Source of the DNA: Alnus glutinosa
Taxonomy: Eukaryota > Streptophyta > Magnoliopsida > Fagales > Betulaceae
Assembly: GCF_958979055.1 (NCBI RefSeq)
Contig: NC_084898.1
Span: forward strand, 22,588,102 to 22,652,101
DNA length: 64,000 bases
Reading direction: 5' to 3'
Of the stretch, positions 49,264 to 61,015 are shown in pieces; position 1 is the first letter of the stretch; the number at the start of each line of letters is the position of its first letter. The position numbers and the translations under genes are program-made. The notes below the pieces were generated by a model, which worked only from the letters and a program-made list of their open reading frames with translations, was not told where the DNA came from and did no database searches.

Positions 49264-49790
49264 GGTCTTACCGAGAAATAAGTTACATAAATGCTTAGTC
49301 CAAGTCTAATACAATGCAAAGATGTGCTGTGAAAAGATTTTGGGGTTAATTTTTTAAAAGCAACACGGGCTGGTCTTACCAAGGAATAAGTTGCATAAAT
49401 GCCTAGTCACGTCTAATACAATGCAGAGATATGTTGTGAAAAAATTTTGAGGTTAATTTTTGAAAAGCAATACATGCCGGTCTTATCAAGGAATAAGTTG
49501 CGTACATGCTTAGTCACGTCCAGTACCATGCAGGGATGTGTTGTGAAAAGATTTTGGGACTAATTTTTGAAAAACAACACAGCCTGGTCTTACCAAGGAA
49601 TAAGTTACATAAATGCTTAGTTACGTCCAGTACAATGCAGAGATGTGCTGTAAAAAAGATTTTGGGGTAAATTTTTGAAAAGCAACGTAGGCTGGTATTA
49701 CCGAGAAATAAGTTGTATAAATGCTTAGTCACGTCCGATACAATGCAGAGATTTGCTGTAAAAAAAATTTGGGGTTAATTTTTGAACTCC
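49264..49790. repeat. 107-108 bp minisatellite, five copies
   Basis: Copies begin at 49264, 49372, 49479, 49586 and 49694, each opening 'ggtcttaccaaggaataagtt' with small changes and holding 'cttagtcacgtc' and 'aatgcagagat'. Spacing is 108, 107, 107 and 108. Open frames across it (for example minus 49732-49514) simply repeat a peptide of about 36 residues because the period is near a multiple of three. I see no reason to call it coding. Confidence 0.92.
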
Positions 49791-50899
49791 ACACAAAAAC
49801 ATAATCAGAAGAACATCAGTACGACAAAAGCAATGATGTTTCAAGAGGAGAGGTGTCCCTAAGATAGATTTGACTGCAATTAGAGTTCAAGATAAAGAAC
49901 AGAAAGGGCAGAAATAGTCATTCTTATCAGTATGAACATACTTTTCTAAGGCAGTGAAAAACTTCTAAAAATATAATATAGTAAAACAAATGATTGCCAT
50001 CCTATTGAGATATATAGAGCTGGCATAGTGACATTTATCAAAATATCTACTTGTTTCAATCAAGAATACACATTATACTAACAACTAGGCTAGAGTCACA
50101 TAAAATGCATATAATGAAATAGTGATTTCCTCTTCTGTGGATGCGTTGACATATCATCCGGATCAAGAAAACAAAGATTGTTCTCAGCAAATCATTAGAT
50201 TTTCTTTGTCGCCCTCACTTCATATGCATTTTGGATCCCAAAAACAAGCACTATTGCTTCTATGACATCCTATCAGAGAAAGCTGTTACCCATTTCAAAC
50301 AACTTAGTTTACCCCAGAATCCCTCTCCAACAATTACAACAGGCCTTATGTTCCACAGCTCACATGAAACTTCTTCAGGAGAACCCAATTAAGATAGCAG
50401 CTTCCTAGTTCTACTTCTAGTCTTTCTCCTCTTTAATGTTGACGGCAGAAGTTCGTGGATTGGAAGCATGAGCCTCCACAGAGCATTTTAAATGCTCAGT
50501 TAAGGGCACAGTGAAAGTTCAACAAGTACAATGTGCAAAAGAGAGTGGGAAAGCATCTAAACTCATGGCAGCAAAAGTTGCTCAAAAGAATGATGTCAAA
50601 ATGCAACGCCAGAAAAGGGATTTCTTCATAATACACAAAATAAATTTCAACCTGTAAATCTGAAATAAGACAGCTAACATGTATATCAGCAACATTACAT
50701 AATCAAGAAGATACATGAGAGAAAGTAACTGTTAGTCTACAGTACTCGTAAAATTAAAAAGGAAAAGAATAATGAATGCAAAAATTTACAGACAGAAGGG
50801 AAGAACTTCCATCACTTTCATGGCAGTTGAGGTAAAAAAATCCAGCTTCTACCAGATTACTCTTAATCAGCAACCGAGGATCAAGATTACCAAGAATGG
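49791..50899. other. Downstream flank and 3' UTR of the RNP gene
   Basis: The part next to 50900 should be the 3' UTR of the minus-strand ribonucleoprotein gene. No other gene seen. Confidence 0.45.
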
Positions 50900-53800
50900 C
50901 TATGCTACATCCCCCTCCAGTTGAACCTTGGATAAGTCTTCTTCCTTTTCACTTCCAGCTTCATCATCATTTGTTTGACTGAATTTCAGACGAAGTGGTC
51001 TGCCCATCAGTTCCTGCAAAAAGAGTAATGAAAGAATCATTTATTTCTCCTCAATCAGATATGAGCTAGTAGTCAATAATTGCATACAATACCATCTGAC
51101 ATATCTAACTGAAACTGGCTAGAATTCCAGGCTCACATGCAAAGATATGCATGTGCTGGGGAGGGTGGCCAGGTAGCTTAGTGTGAGTTTGTGGTACTCT
51201 GTGTGCATCTATGTGTATATGGGAACATAACTCAGCAGAAAATACACATAATGGTGAGATGACAAATAAAATCTCTCTCTCTCTCTCTCTCATCACTAGT
51301 CGAAAGATGTTCTTCAACGTAATAGGCCAAGCCAAGAAAAAACACGTGGAGCAACAAAGCTGAGGGCAAGCATTTCTGTATATTTACCAGGAATATGAGT
51401 ACACATGGATGATATAATTGTTGACTTTGTTCAAGGATAAAAATAGGAATCAACAAAGCTGAGGGTAATTATGTCAGAGTAATTTAACAGGGATATGAAT
51501 ATATGGATGTGTGTACGATAGAATTGTTGAGCGTTGAGCCTCCCTCCCCCTTCCATTAGTGCATCTCCAGCAATAATACCCAAAGTAGCTATTGAAAAAG
51601 TACAACTCTCTACTTTAACTACTGTTTTTTCTATATTCTTTCCAACAGATTCTCTATTTTATTCTATATTTTCTTTAAATATTATTTTGTATGGAAGAGA
51701 GTGAAAGAAAGAGAGAGAGAGAGTGTGTGTGAAAGAATGAAAGGAAGAGAAAGAAAATAATAAAAACCTGCTTGTAGTGTGAATAGTGAATAGGCTATTC
51801 TGCCTATTTACTATTCACACTAGAAGGAAAAATTATATTATGCCTATTCTACTAGATACAAAAAATGACTCATAATAGTCAAATTTGACTTTTATGAGGT
51901 ATTTGCCTATCCTGTTGGAAATGCTCTTAGATAGTCAGCAAACTTGGTTGTTTTCCTCCACCCAGTTTTCCCAAGCAAAGGGAGAACAGTTACATGGAAG
52001 TAAGCAGACAGGAAATCAAGAGAACTAAACCTACAGCCCCAACTGAAAGAAGTGATGGAGTCAAGTTCCCACAAGCACACAAATTAAGCACCGTTATGTT
52101 AAAACTAAGCTTACACTAGTAAGTGGAACCCTCTACAAACCAGCCACTAATCCATAGACCCCAACAAAAACATTATTACTTCAAACAAAAACCTGATAAA
52201 CCTCCATCACCGAGAAGTACAAGTTCTATCATTGTCCCTCTCTACGCTCTGACTTTGTTTATGGAAGCAGAAGGGAACTAACAAAGCTGAGGCTAAGCAT
52301 GTCTGTGTTATTTACAATGAACATGAATACATGGATATGTGGACGATAAAATTGTTGACCCTCCCTACCCTACCCTCTCCCACATACTCATTTAGCCCAC
52401 TAGACAGTCAAAGACTTGGAAGACTTGGGAGTTCTCTTCAACCCAGTTTTCCCATGCAACGGGAGAACATGTACATGGAAGCAAGCAGATAGGAAAGCAA
52501 GAAACTAAACCTATGGCCCCAACTGAAAGATGAGATGGAGTCCAGTGCACACAAATCAAACACCATGATGGTTAAAAGTAAGCATAAATTAGTAATTAGA
52601 ACCCTTTTCAAACCTGTTATTAATTCAAAGACTGTAACATAAATATCAACTTTTCAAATAACCTCAAATATAAACTTAAAAACTCATTTTTAATAAACGT
52701 ACATCACAGAGAAGTACAAGTTCTACAATGGACCCTCTTTAAGCTCTTTCTCTTATTGAAAAAAGAAAAGAAAAAATGAGCTATTAATTTGTGAATCCCC
52801 CACCCCACACACACACACACACACCCCCAAAAAAAAAAAAAAAATTACAACCACCAAAGAGAAAGGCATAAACATGCTGTTGAGGCATAGCAACTATAAA
52901 CTTAAGTTTGTTGGTGGAGAGGCCCAACCACTATATAAACCCACCCATAGCAAGTACCAAACCTAACCAATTTGGGATTTCTTAACCACCCATCTCCCAT
53001 CCGTTCAACTGAAATAGAAACAGAGGTAAATAGCCTGATAGCAATGAAACCAAAAACAAAGACAAACCATCTTGGCACATGAGTCCAATAGTAAAGAAAC
53101 TGGGCTTTAATATTACATTCAAGCATCAAACCCAACCAGTACAACAACCCGTAAGAAGTCCCAAACCCAACCAATGTAGGAATAAAATCCATTGAGATTT
53201 ACATAAACCCAAAGTGCTAAAGAGAAAGTTAGGGTAAAAATTATTCTGTATAGGTATAAACCACAAAGCCACAGTACGAATTAATATTACCCAATTAATG
53301 AAACAAACCACAAACTATTCACCCAGTTAAAGGAATGTATCATCCAAGATCAACATAAAAGGAAAGCCAACAAGATAACTATTTTTTTTTTTTACCTTCC
53401 CATCCAAAGCAGAAATCACAGCCTCTGCCTCCTCCCTTGTAGCAAAAGAAACAAAGCCATAACCAGCAGATCTCCCCAAAGGGGCATCAAAGACAACCCT
53501 GGCCGAAACTGGTTTGAAATTTTCAGAAACAAATTCTCTGAGATGGGTAGATCTTACTTTCCAAGCAAGATTTGACACATAAAGCTTATGACGTGTCTCT
53601 CCAGCAGGGGAATCTTGAGGACGTGGAGGAGAAGGTTTCTTGAATCTCTTTGCGAACTCTATCCTTACTACCCGACCCGATATTTCCTGCACCAGAAAAG
53701 CTTGAGTCAATACATATGTTCCCAGGTGCAAGTAATATTGGATAGGAAACATTGTAATTGACACAGTTTCAGTCTTGATGAGCATCAACCCCAAGAATGT

Positions 53801-56800
53801 TGGATATTGGCAAATATGATTTAAAGACCTCAACATTTAATTTAATCATTGACTAGCACATTTAAGTTAATGTACAGAGAATATTTTTTAAAAAAAAAAA
53901 TCCCCCAACAATGCCAAAATAAATGAAATACATTGATATGGCCAGCAACAAGGTGTTCAACTGATCGGTACCTGTGCCACTTCAATGTAACAATGTCCTT
54001 TAAATATCTCAATCATTCCACACAAAACCCTCCGAGTATAAAACTTCTTACCATTAAATTTTAGGGGAATTATATGTTACTATCTTCTCGTGCCTTCAGC
54101 CTTTTTTGACATTGAGATCCCAAGTTCCAATTTGATGAAACTTCTTACCCTTTTTCGACATCAGAATATAAAACTTCGTAACATTAAATTCTAGGGAAAT
54201 TATGTTAATATCTCCTTGTGCCTTCACCCTTTTTTGACATTGAGATCCCGGTTTTCAATTTGATGACATTAAGACCCTTGTTTCAGATCACTTCAATCTG
54301 ATATCTTTGTACACCATGGCCGGCCTATGACTGGGTGACAGCCCAACCATAACTAGGTATGACCGTCCAGCCATAACTGAGCGCTAACAACCCAGTTGTG
54401 CCTAGGTAACAGACCAACCACGGCTAGGCATGACCCAACCATGGGTTGGGCATAACCGTCCAGTGATGATTGGGTGCTACCTTGCCACGCCTGTGGTTGG
54501 GTCAATGGCCGGCCTAACCCCCCCCCCCCCAATAGCTCCCAAGCTCAGGTCTTAGTGCCATCAAATTGCAATCCAGAGTTTCAATGTCAAACAGAAAAAA
54601 GAAAGTCACAAAAAAAAAAAAAAAAAACACATGCAGGGAGGATGACATAATTTTCCCAAATTTTATAGGCGATGAGCAACTAGGATGATAAACTGCAGTG
54701 AGCAGGGCAATATGATTCAAGTAAAAAGCATTACAAGGACAAGAAGACGACCCAATAAAGACTAGGAAAAATTATAGATAAATAAACAACTAAAAGACTG
54801 TCATCAAAATGATTCCAAGCTCGGGTCTTCATGTGACACTCCAGAAAGTTAATTTCATATTGGATGGGTAGAATACCCACATTGAGTGGCTGGATTATAA
54901 AGGTGCTCATAAGTGTTAAGTCACATAGTGACTTTTTATTTAATGAGATTCGGCGTTATAAGTGATTTTAGGAAGTTCTAATTGTAACTTATCTAGTCAT
55001 TTTGAAGTGATAGTGCAGGTGTAGCTAACGCTTTCACTAAGTTGTTACAAATGGTATCAAAACAACATATTAACACCATGTGGAGCTGAGGCACTGCATG
55101 ATATGAATCATGATGAGGATGTCAGATATTTGAGTGGGGGAGATTGTGACAACCTAGAAAGTTAGTCCCACATTGAGAAGATGAATTGCCCACATTGAGT
55201 GAGTGGATTACAAAGGTGCTCATGAGTGTTAAATCTCACATTGGTTCTTTACTAAGTGAGACTAGGCTTTATAAGTGATTCTAAGAAGCTTTAAGTGTAA
55301 CTTGAGTAGTCTTTTTAGAATGATAGCACAGAGATGACAAGCGTTTTTCCTAGGTCATTACAAATAGCATTAGAGCAACCTAATAACACCAAGTAGCACT
55401 GAGGTATTGCATGATGTGGGCCCGAATGAGTGCATTAGGGATTTGAGTGAGGTTAATTGTGATACCCCAACAAATTAGTCCCATGTTGGGTGGGTGGATT
55501 GCCCACATTGAATGGGTGCATTATGCTGAGTATACACGTCTGAGTGTAAAACTTTTAAGTTCCATATTGGAAAGAAGTGACACAAGTGTGAGTGGCAAAT
55601 ATAGTATAGTTGCGCCCAAACCCATAAGCTTAAGCTTTTGGATGGAGTGGTATCCCAGCATGCTGCATTATGGTCTTACTAAAAGACTTCCCAAGATGTC
55701 AATCTCCCTAACAAGTAATATTAAAACTTATGGTAGTGTGTTGTATGGTAGAGTGGTGCAAACACAAATAAGGGTTCTTGAGGGAGGGACAAATGTGCAA
55801 GATGTAGGCATTGACGAGAGTTCCTAGAGCAAGGGAAAAATGTTCATCGCACAAACAAACCCACATAGCACACAAGTGATTCTAGAGATGGCCTATAAGA
55901 TTGATAGAAGCATCCGCTTGAGGGAGAGTGTAGCAATGTAGTTTTAAACTCACACGTGAGGGGGAGATTATTGAGTATACACATGTGAATGTAAAAAGAT
56001 TGAGTCTCACATTGCAAAAGTCACAAGGGTGAATGGTTAATATAGCATAGTTGAGTCCAAACCCATAAGCTTATAACTTATTTGGGATTGCGTTGGGAAA
56101 TATAGCTTTTAAAGCAAAAAATCTTCTTTTTTAAGCTTTTCCCAAAAGTGTGTTTTGGCCATTTTTATAAAAAAGGTCAAAGAAGAACTTTTGGATTTAT
56201 TTACCAAACGTCCCAACTTATTGTTTGGCACAGCTTTTTAGGTACTAAAAGTATTTTTTAAGCTTCTTAATGCAATCACAAACATGCTTTTAAGCTTGTA
56301 GGCTGAGTGGTATCCAAACATGCTATATTATGGTCTCACTAAAAGACTCTCCAATGTATCAATCTCCCTAACATATTACAAACATATTCATGAATGCTAA
56401 GTCCCACATTGGTTCTTTGCTAAGTGAAATTATACTTTATAAGTGATTTTAAGGAGCTCTAATTATAACTTGACTAGTCTCTTTGGAGTTATAGCCCAAA
56501 TATGGCTAACGTTTTTCCTGAGTTGTTACACTTGATGTCGACAAATTGGAAGCCTGAGGCTGAGTAATGTCGAAAAATTGGAAACCTGAGCCTAAGTTTG
56601 TTACACTTAATGTCATGAAATTGTAAACCAGAGTCTCAACGTCAAAAAGAGCGAAAGCATGAGAGGATGGTGACATATTTTTCCTAAATTTTTTAGGTCA
56701 TGATCAACGGGGATGATAGCCTGCAGTGAGCAGGGCAATCTGATTCAAGTAAAAAGCACTGCAAGGACTAGATGAAGGCCCAACAAAGACGAAAAAATTA

Positions 56801-57972
56801 AAAGATAAATAAACAACTAAAAGACTGTGGTCTAATAAAGAGAATGTCCCGAGTAAATTCTAATGGCCAAAAGGTATTCATGTAGCAACCCCAAATTTTG
56901 GGATTGGAACTTATGTTCATGTCTTTTTTTTTTTGTTTTTTTGGCTGTAATTTATTGAGGTGAGCATATTCTTTAGGAATTAATATTCCTCTCATTGCCC
57001 AAAAACTCCCCTAGAAAATGCAATTGAACTGAAAAATTGAACCAAATATATCCAAGAAAAAAAAAAAAAAAAACTTCATGGTGTTAACCACACTTCCAGA
57101 GCTACCATTAACAGAAAGTCATTTAAGCAGATGAAAGGAACCAACATAAAGTCAAAGTAATGAACATACATTTGAGAACATATATCAAGCATTTTAAAAA
57201 TCAAATGCCAAAACAGCTTCTACAGGAAACCAATTAATTCAGAAATCTACACATATAAACTATACAACATTATATACGATTAAACAGCATATATAGATGA
57301 AATAATACCAAAACAACTTACTTGAGAGTCAAATTTATCAATAACAGCCTGAGCTTCTTCAGCAGACGCCAATGTCACGAACGCAAAGCCTCTGTGCTTC
57401 CCATCTTTCTGCTTTATTATCTAAATTTTCCAATACGTATGATGGAAACCCATTACACAAAATTACATAGCAATCAAAATCCATAACCCAAACTACAAAA
57501 TATTCAAGCCCATTACTCAAATTTACATAATTGTAAAAACCCGTTATTAAAAATTGCATTTAAATGAAATAAGAAAAAGAACCTCAACGTCTTCGACAGT
57601 TCCGCATTCGCCAAAGAGGTTCTTGATGTCCACAACAGAGAGAGACCAGGGAAGATTGAACACGTAGAGCTTTCTTTTGGGGTTTGGGTTCTGGGTTTGC
57701 TCTGGTTTTTCTTCTACCACAGCCTCCTGCAGCGCAGAGCATAGTTTAAAGTACGGGCTTGTTGTGCGGTTGTTCAGAACGAGGGTGGGAGGAGGAAAAG
57801 TGAAACTGCGAAAAAGATAAGGGACGGAACTGGAAACATGGACCTTTATGGAGGGTAATTGTTTAGGGGTTAAGGGGAATTTAGAGGAGGAGGAGGAGGA
57901 GGAGGAAGAAGAAGAAGAAGAAGAAGAAGAGTAGACTGAGAAGATAGAAACTGCAGCTTCTATTGCCGCCAT
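50900..57972 (-). CDS. Chloroplast ribonucleoprotein with two RRMs
   Basis: Four minus-strand exons, 57972-57583, 57420-57322, 53686-53396 and 51013-50900, all in phase 0 with GT-AG borders, give 297 aa. The Ser-rich, hydroxylated N-terminus (MAAIEAAVSIFSVY then about 16 Ser) is a likely chloroplast transit peptide. RRM1 has RNP2 KLYVFN (101-106) and RNP1 RGFAFVTL (140-147). RRM2 has RNP2 KLYVSN (197-202) and RNP1 AGYGFVSF (237-244). A short acidic tail (NDDEAGSEKEEDL) closes the protein. From memory it resembles Arabidopsis At2g35410 (31/33 kDa chloroplast RNP type). Such proteins bind and stabilise plastid mRNAs or aid editing. Introns 2 (3.6 kb) and 3 (2.4 kb) are swollen by repeats. Splice sites look intact. 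Confidence 0.94.
51558..51931. mobile_element. MITE in RNP intron 3
   Basis: The left end 'gtgcatctccagcaata' is matched in reverse by the right end 'tgttggaaatgctcttag'. A central palindrome 'gtgaatagtgaataggc' / 'gcctatttactattcac' (51779-51819) forms a stem. The GA/TG repeat at 51708-51731 is internal. Confidence 0.7.
51932..53395. other. Rest of RNP intron 3
   Basis: Two diverged copies of a block of about 400 bp lie at roughly 51950-52250 and 52380-52740. They share 'cccagttttccca(a/t)gcaa', 'gggagaacagttacatggaag', 'actgaaaga', and 'cat(c)accgagaagtacaagttct' / 'catcacagagaagtacaagttct'. This is an internal tandem duplication. A CA run lies at 52806-52824. Open frames near 52902-53311 have no family resemblance. 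Confidence 0.5.
54037..54270. repeat. Tandem duplication of about 130 bp in RNP intron 2
   Basis: Copies at 54037 and 54167 both read 'tataaaacttc(t/g)ta(c/a)cattaaatt' through 'gccttca(g/c)ccttttttgacattgagatccc' to 'tttgatga'. Confidence 0.85.
54310..54520. repeat. Degenerate short tandem repeat in RNP intron 2
   Basis: Words such as 'cccaaccataactaggtatgaccgtcc' and 'ggctaggcatgacccaacc' recur with a loose period of about 25-30 bases. A run of 14 C follows at 54519-54532. The region is more GC-rich than its surroundings. Confidence 0.6.
55524..56373 (+). mobile_element. TRIM-2 nested in LTR3 of TRIM-1
   Basis: The left LTR is 55524-55713 (TGCTGAGTATACACG … CTCCCTAACA, 190 bp). The right LTR runs from about 55971 (TTGAGTATACACATG) to 56373 (CTCCCTAACA) and is enlarged by a MITE. 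A purine tract 'gtgagggggagatta' precedes the right LTR. Flanking 5-mers are catta (55519-55523) and tatta (56374-56378). An open frame at 55447-55827 crosses the TRIM-1/TRIM-2 border and is not a gene. Confidence 0.75.
56084..56296. mobile_element. MITE inside the right LTR of TRIM-2
   Basis: 'tttgggattgcgttgggaa' and 'cttaatgcaatcacaaacatgc' are inverted ends. The DNA is absent from the left LTR, where 'cccataagcttaagctttt' is continuous. It is the youngest of three nested insertions. Confidence 0.75.
57880..57932 (-). repeat. Trinucleotide repeat encoding polyserine
   Basis: GGA/AGA triplets on the plus strand encode about 16 consecutive Ser (residues 15-30) in the transit peptide of the RNP. 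In-frame length variation would be tolerated there. Confidence 0.9.
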
Positions 57973-58467
57973 TGCTTTCCAGTGAGAAAGAGAAGAAACG
58001 ATAATTGAAAATGTTTAGCAAAATTTTAGGAAATTGTTTTTCTATTCAAACACTCAGTAGTTATTCGAACGATTTTTAGAAGTAACGCTCGCCACTAGAA
58101 TACTTTTCGAAACAAATACAATTTCTTTAAAAAAACTAAAAATAAAACACAAAATAATTCTTAAAAAAATAATTAACCACATGAGATATATTATTTGTAC
58201 ACAAATTATACACACAATGCTTTTTGGCTTTTTTTTTTCTTAAAAAAAATAATAATAAAATAAAACACGCACCAAAAATGCATTTTGTGTATAATTTATG
58301 TACAAAATGTACGTAAATAACATATCTCTTAAGCACATACTTATTTTTTCAAATATGAAGGTTAGCAAGTTCAAGATAGTTCATGCTAGCTTCGTAGCCT
58401 GCCTGCCTTATGGTGGTGGCTGCCACTGCGATTGCCACTAAAACTACTTCTAGCAACCCTTATAGTT
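57973..58467. promoter_or_regulatory. Upstream region of the RNP gene
   Basis: Should contain the 5' UTR and promoter of the minus-strand RNP gene. A/T-rich, and no motif can be assigned. An open frame at 58336-58136 is low-complexity. Confidence 0.35.
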
Positions 58468-59709
58468 AGGGTTGTATTTGGGCTGAGTCAAGCTAAGCTT
58501 GGGACAACCAGATTCGGCTCGAATACATATAATAGGGGATCGTGCTCGAATCGAGTTTTGAAGGGTTGTTCAAATTCAGCTTGCTAAGAGCCTAGTCAAA
58601 TTTGAGTTTGGCCCAAGCTCGGCTAGCTTAACAATCTGGGCTTCCAATCGAGCTTGAGCGGCTCAAGTTCAATTGGAGTTTTATAATATCTTTTACTTCA
58701 AAAAAAAAATATTAAAATTCAATACAATTTTAACTTTGATTTATATTTCATTTTCTAAATAAAACGTTTGTAGTATTACATATTATTATGCTTACTATGT
58801 TTGTTGGTATAGTTTCCGGTATAGGGTGAACACGGCTCATGCTTCTAAGTTCTTCAGTCTTTTCCAAGAATCCTGCAAAATTAGCAAACCTAAGAGACCC
58901 TTCCGGGTGTCTCACTCTGATGCCTGAGTTAGCTTATGATAGAGAAAGTCTGCTTAATTCTCAAAAATTCAATCTTTTGGAATAAGGTGTATATATGCCT
59001 TAATTAATCACTATAATTTTAGCTTAGAGAATACCTGAGTGTTTGCATGTATTTATAGTAAAGACCTGAATCAATTTCCCCCGGACATGAAGGAAACTAA
59101 TTCTTTGATCGTGGGGTCTCCATGTATCCGAAATGTGGGTCTTCATGTCTCGGGAACGTGGGTTCAAGCAATTTCAGAACATTTTCGGATATCTCGGGAT
59201 CTTAGTTTTTCCATGGCTTTTCACAAGTTACTCTTGAGTTCCCAGGACATGCTTGTCTCGAGCCTTGGCTGCTTAATATTTATATCCTGGGATAGGACTA
59301 TTCCAGGAGTTCTATTATCAATCGACTCAATCCTTCTCGGGCTAGTACTGACCCGAATGCCCATGGTTCTAAGGATGGGCCGACCTGAGTGGGATTATTC
59401 CCAACAATGTTAATATTTGAACACAACAATTATAAAATCTTATATTTGTAATTTTATATATATATATATATATAGACACATAGACACACACAAGCGAGCT
59501 AACAATTCGACTCGAACGAGTTGAATCAAACTTATGCAAGCTTAGCTCACAAACTTTGTCCGAGCTGAGCCAAGTTTATACGAGTATGTCTCATTTAATA
59601 TATGAGTAGATTATTTTGTTCACGAATGACTCATTTATTTTTAAAACCGAGACTGAATTGAGTTTAAACAAGCCGAATTCCCGAGCAGCTAGGCTCTTCT
59701 AGCACCCCT
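58468..59709. mobile_element. hAT-like non-autonomous element
   Basis: The left end 'agggttgtatttgggctgagtcaagc' and right end (reverse) 'aggggtgctagaagagcctagctgctcggg' are similar inverted ends. The interior is rich in 'gctcgg', 'gagctt' and 'agccgaa' words, as in the common 'aggggtgtaaacgagccgag' type of plant element. It is split by the solo LTR at 58802-59406. Superfamily is inferred from the ends. Confidence 0.5.
58802..59406 (+). mobile_element. Solo LTR, 605 bp, with exact 5 bp target duplication
   Basis: Begins TGTTGG and ends CCAACA. Flanked on both sides by ATGTT (58797-58801 and 59407-59411). A TATA-like 'gtatttatagt' lies near 59048. No internal region remains. The open frame at 59039-59413 is LTR sequence, not a gene. 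Confidence 0.88.
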
Positions 59710-61015
59710 GGCTACAGTGGCTGCCAAATTCGCCTAGTGGCCTTGCGGTGGCCACCAAATTGCTCTTGGTGACCCAAATGTAATCGCTAATGTCTAGTGG
59801 TTCTTGTGATGGCCGCTAGATCTACTTGGCGCCCTCATAGGAGCTATCAAAATTGTTTGACAGCCCCACAGTGGATGCTAACATCTTCATTAAGGTTCAT
59901 ATTGCACATCCCAATGCAATGTGACATTACCAGATTGACTATGATACCTTTTTTAAAAAAAATACTAGCTATATTTGCATTAATCTAAAATGACAAACCG
60001 AAATTACAATTAAAATTTTATAGAGTTAGTAATATAACTCAGTCTCACCTAGTTTATAATGTGTATGAGATTTCAAGTCTACCCACGTAAAGTAGGACTT
60101 AACTTTCATAATCAAAGTGTATCACAATTTTAATATTTTGAAAACTGTCCACAAGACAACAACTTTTCTTTTTCTTTTTTTTTTCTCTCTCACTTTGCTA
60201 AGTATTTTGAAGAAAAAGAAGAGTGAATGAGACCTGTGAAATATAATCCTAATGTTTATTCACTCAATTGATTAATCGCGTATGTGTGTGTGAAACAATA
60301 TTAATATGATATGATTTACATGTGTTTAATGACAAAATGAGTCGAAAGAAAATGGTTTTAAAAAAGAAAAAAGTTTTGGAATGAAAACAGGATTTGTGAA
60401 AAGTTTGACTTTGTGAAAAAGGCTGTAAAAATGGATACAGATGGTTAAGTGGACTTATACATGCACTTTAAACCTTAAAGTTAGGAATGAGGAAATAGAA
60501 AAAGAAAAAGAAAAAAAAAAAACAGAATCAACCTAACGGCTAAGTGTAGTTATACACTTAACACCTCGAAGTTAGTAGACTAGCAACTTAACGGTTAAGT
60601 GGAGGTATATACTTAGAACAGTTCGACAATTAAGTAGAAGTATACACTTAACTTATGCGATAATGTGAAAATGCAATGAATAAATATGTTGGTATATGTA
60701 ATTACGTAAAATATGCATAAGATATGATATGTATTGACTGACGTTTAAAATGATGCTTTCCATTAACACGATATCAATCATTTTATTGCACCATATTTTG
60801 GAATGTGAAGCTATATACATACATAGTAAAGAAAATGCATATGAAAGTAAGTTTGATTTTATTTTTATGTATAAACAACCCCTTTTTCGTGATTTGCAAA
60901 ACGGCTATGACATTTTACAAACAAATCATTTTTGTAAGAACCCTACATGGTGATAGCTATTTAGTAAGTACTAGTTAGAGGAATTTTTCAAAGAAAAATG
61001 GGTCGGGCTCACACT
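59710..61015. other. Intergenic DNA, no gene seen
   Basis: 59720-59880 has loose repeats of 'gtggc(t/c)gcca'. 60420-60660 repeats 'taagtggacttatacatgcac' / 'taagtgtagttatacacttaac' / 'taagtagaagtatacacttaac' several times, a degenerate tandem repeat. No gene. Confidence 0.45.

Larger units (their letters stand above)
54832..56530 (+). mobile_element. TRIM-1: tandem three-LTR element
   Basis: LTR1 is 54832-55049 and LTR2 is 55145-55362, both 218 bp, starting TGTGACA and ending TTACA. LTR3 begins at 55458 and ends at 56530 but is split by TRIM-2. The internal segments are only about 95 bp. Each has a degenerate initiator-Met tRNA primer site (TGGTATCAAAAC at 55052) and a purine tract (gagtgggggagat) before the next LTR. 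Flanking 5-mers are cttca (54827-54831) and cttga (56531-56535). It encodes nothing. LTR-internal-LTR-internal-LTR is a tandem array of a terminal-repeat retrotransposon in miniature. Confidence 0.8.
54560..56830. repeat. Direct repeat of intronic DNA around the TRIM insertion
   Basis: 54560-54800 and about 56610-56830 are diverged copies. Both read 'cagagt(t/c)tcaa(t/c)gtcaaa', 'gatgataaactgcagtgagcagggcaat' (and variant), then 'gattcaagtaaaaagca' and 'taaataaacaactaaaagactgt'. The first copy runs directly into the left target site of the TRIM, so a tandem duplication of the intron predates the insertion. Confidence 0.8.

Noticed and set aside
49514..49732. 72-codon frame with an internal 36-residue repeat
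   Set aside because: Produced by the 107-108 bp minisatellite; no other coding sign.
49264..49790. CRISPR-like array
   Set aside because: The repeats are contiguous units of about 107 bp with no unique spacers, in a plant nuclear genome.
55447..55827. 126-codon plus-strand open frame in the RNP intron
   Set aside because: It spans the border of two nested TRIM elements and has no domain.
59039..59413. 124-codon plus-strand open frame
   Set aside because: Lies almost entirely inside the 605 bp solo LTR.
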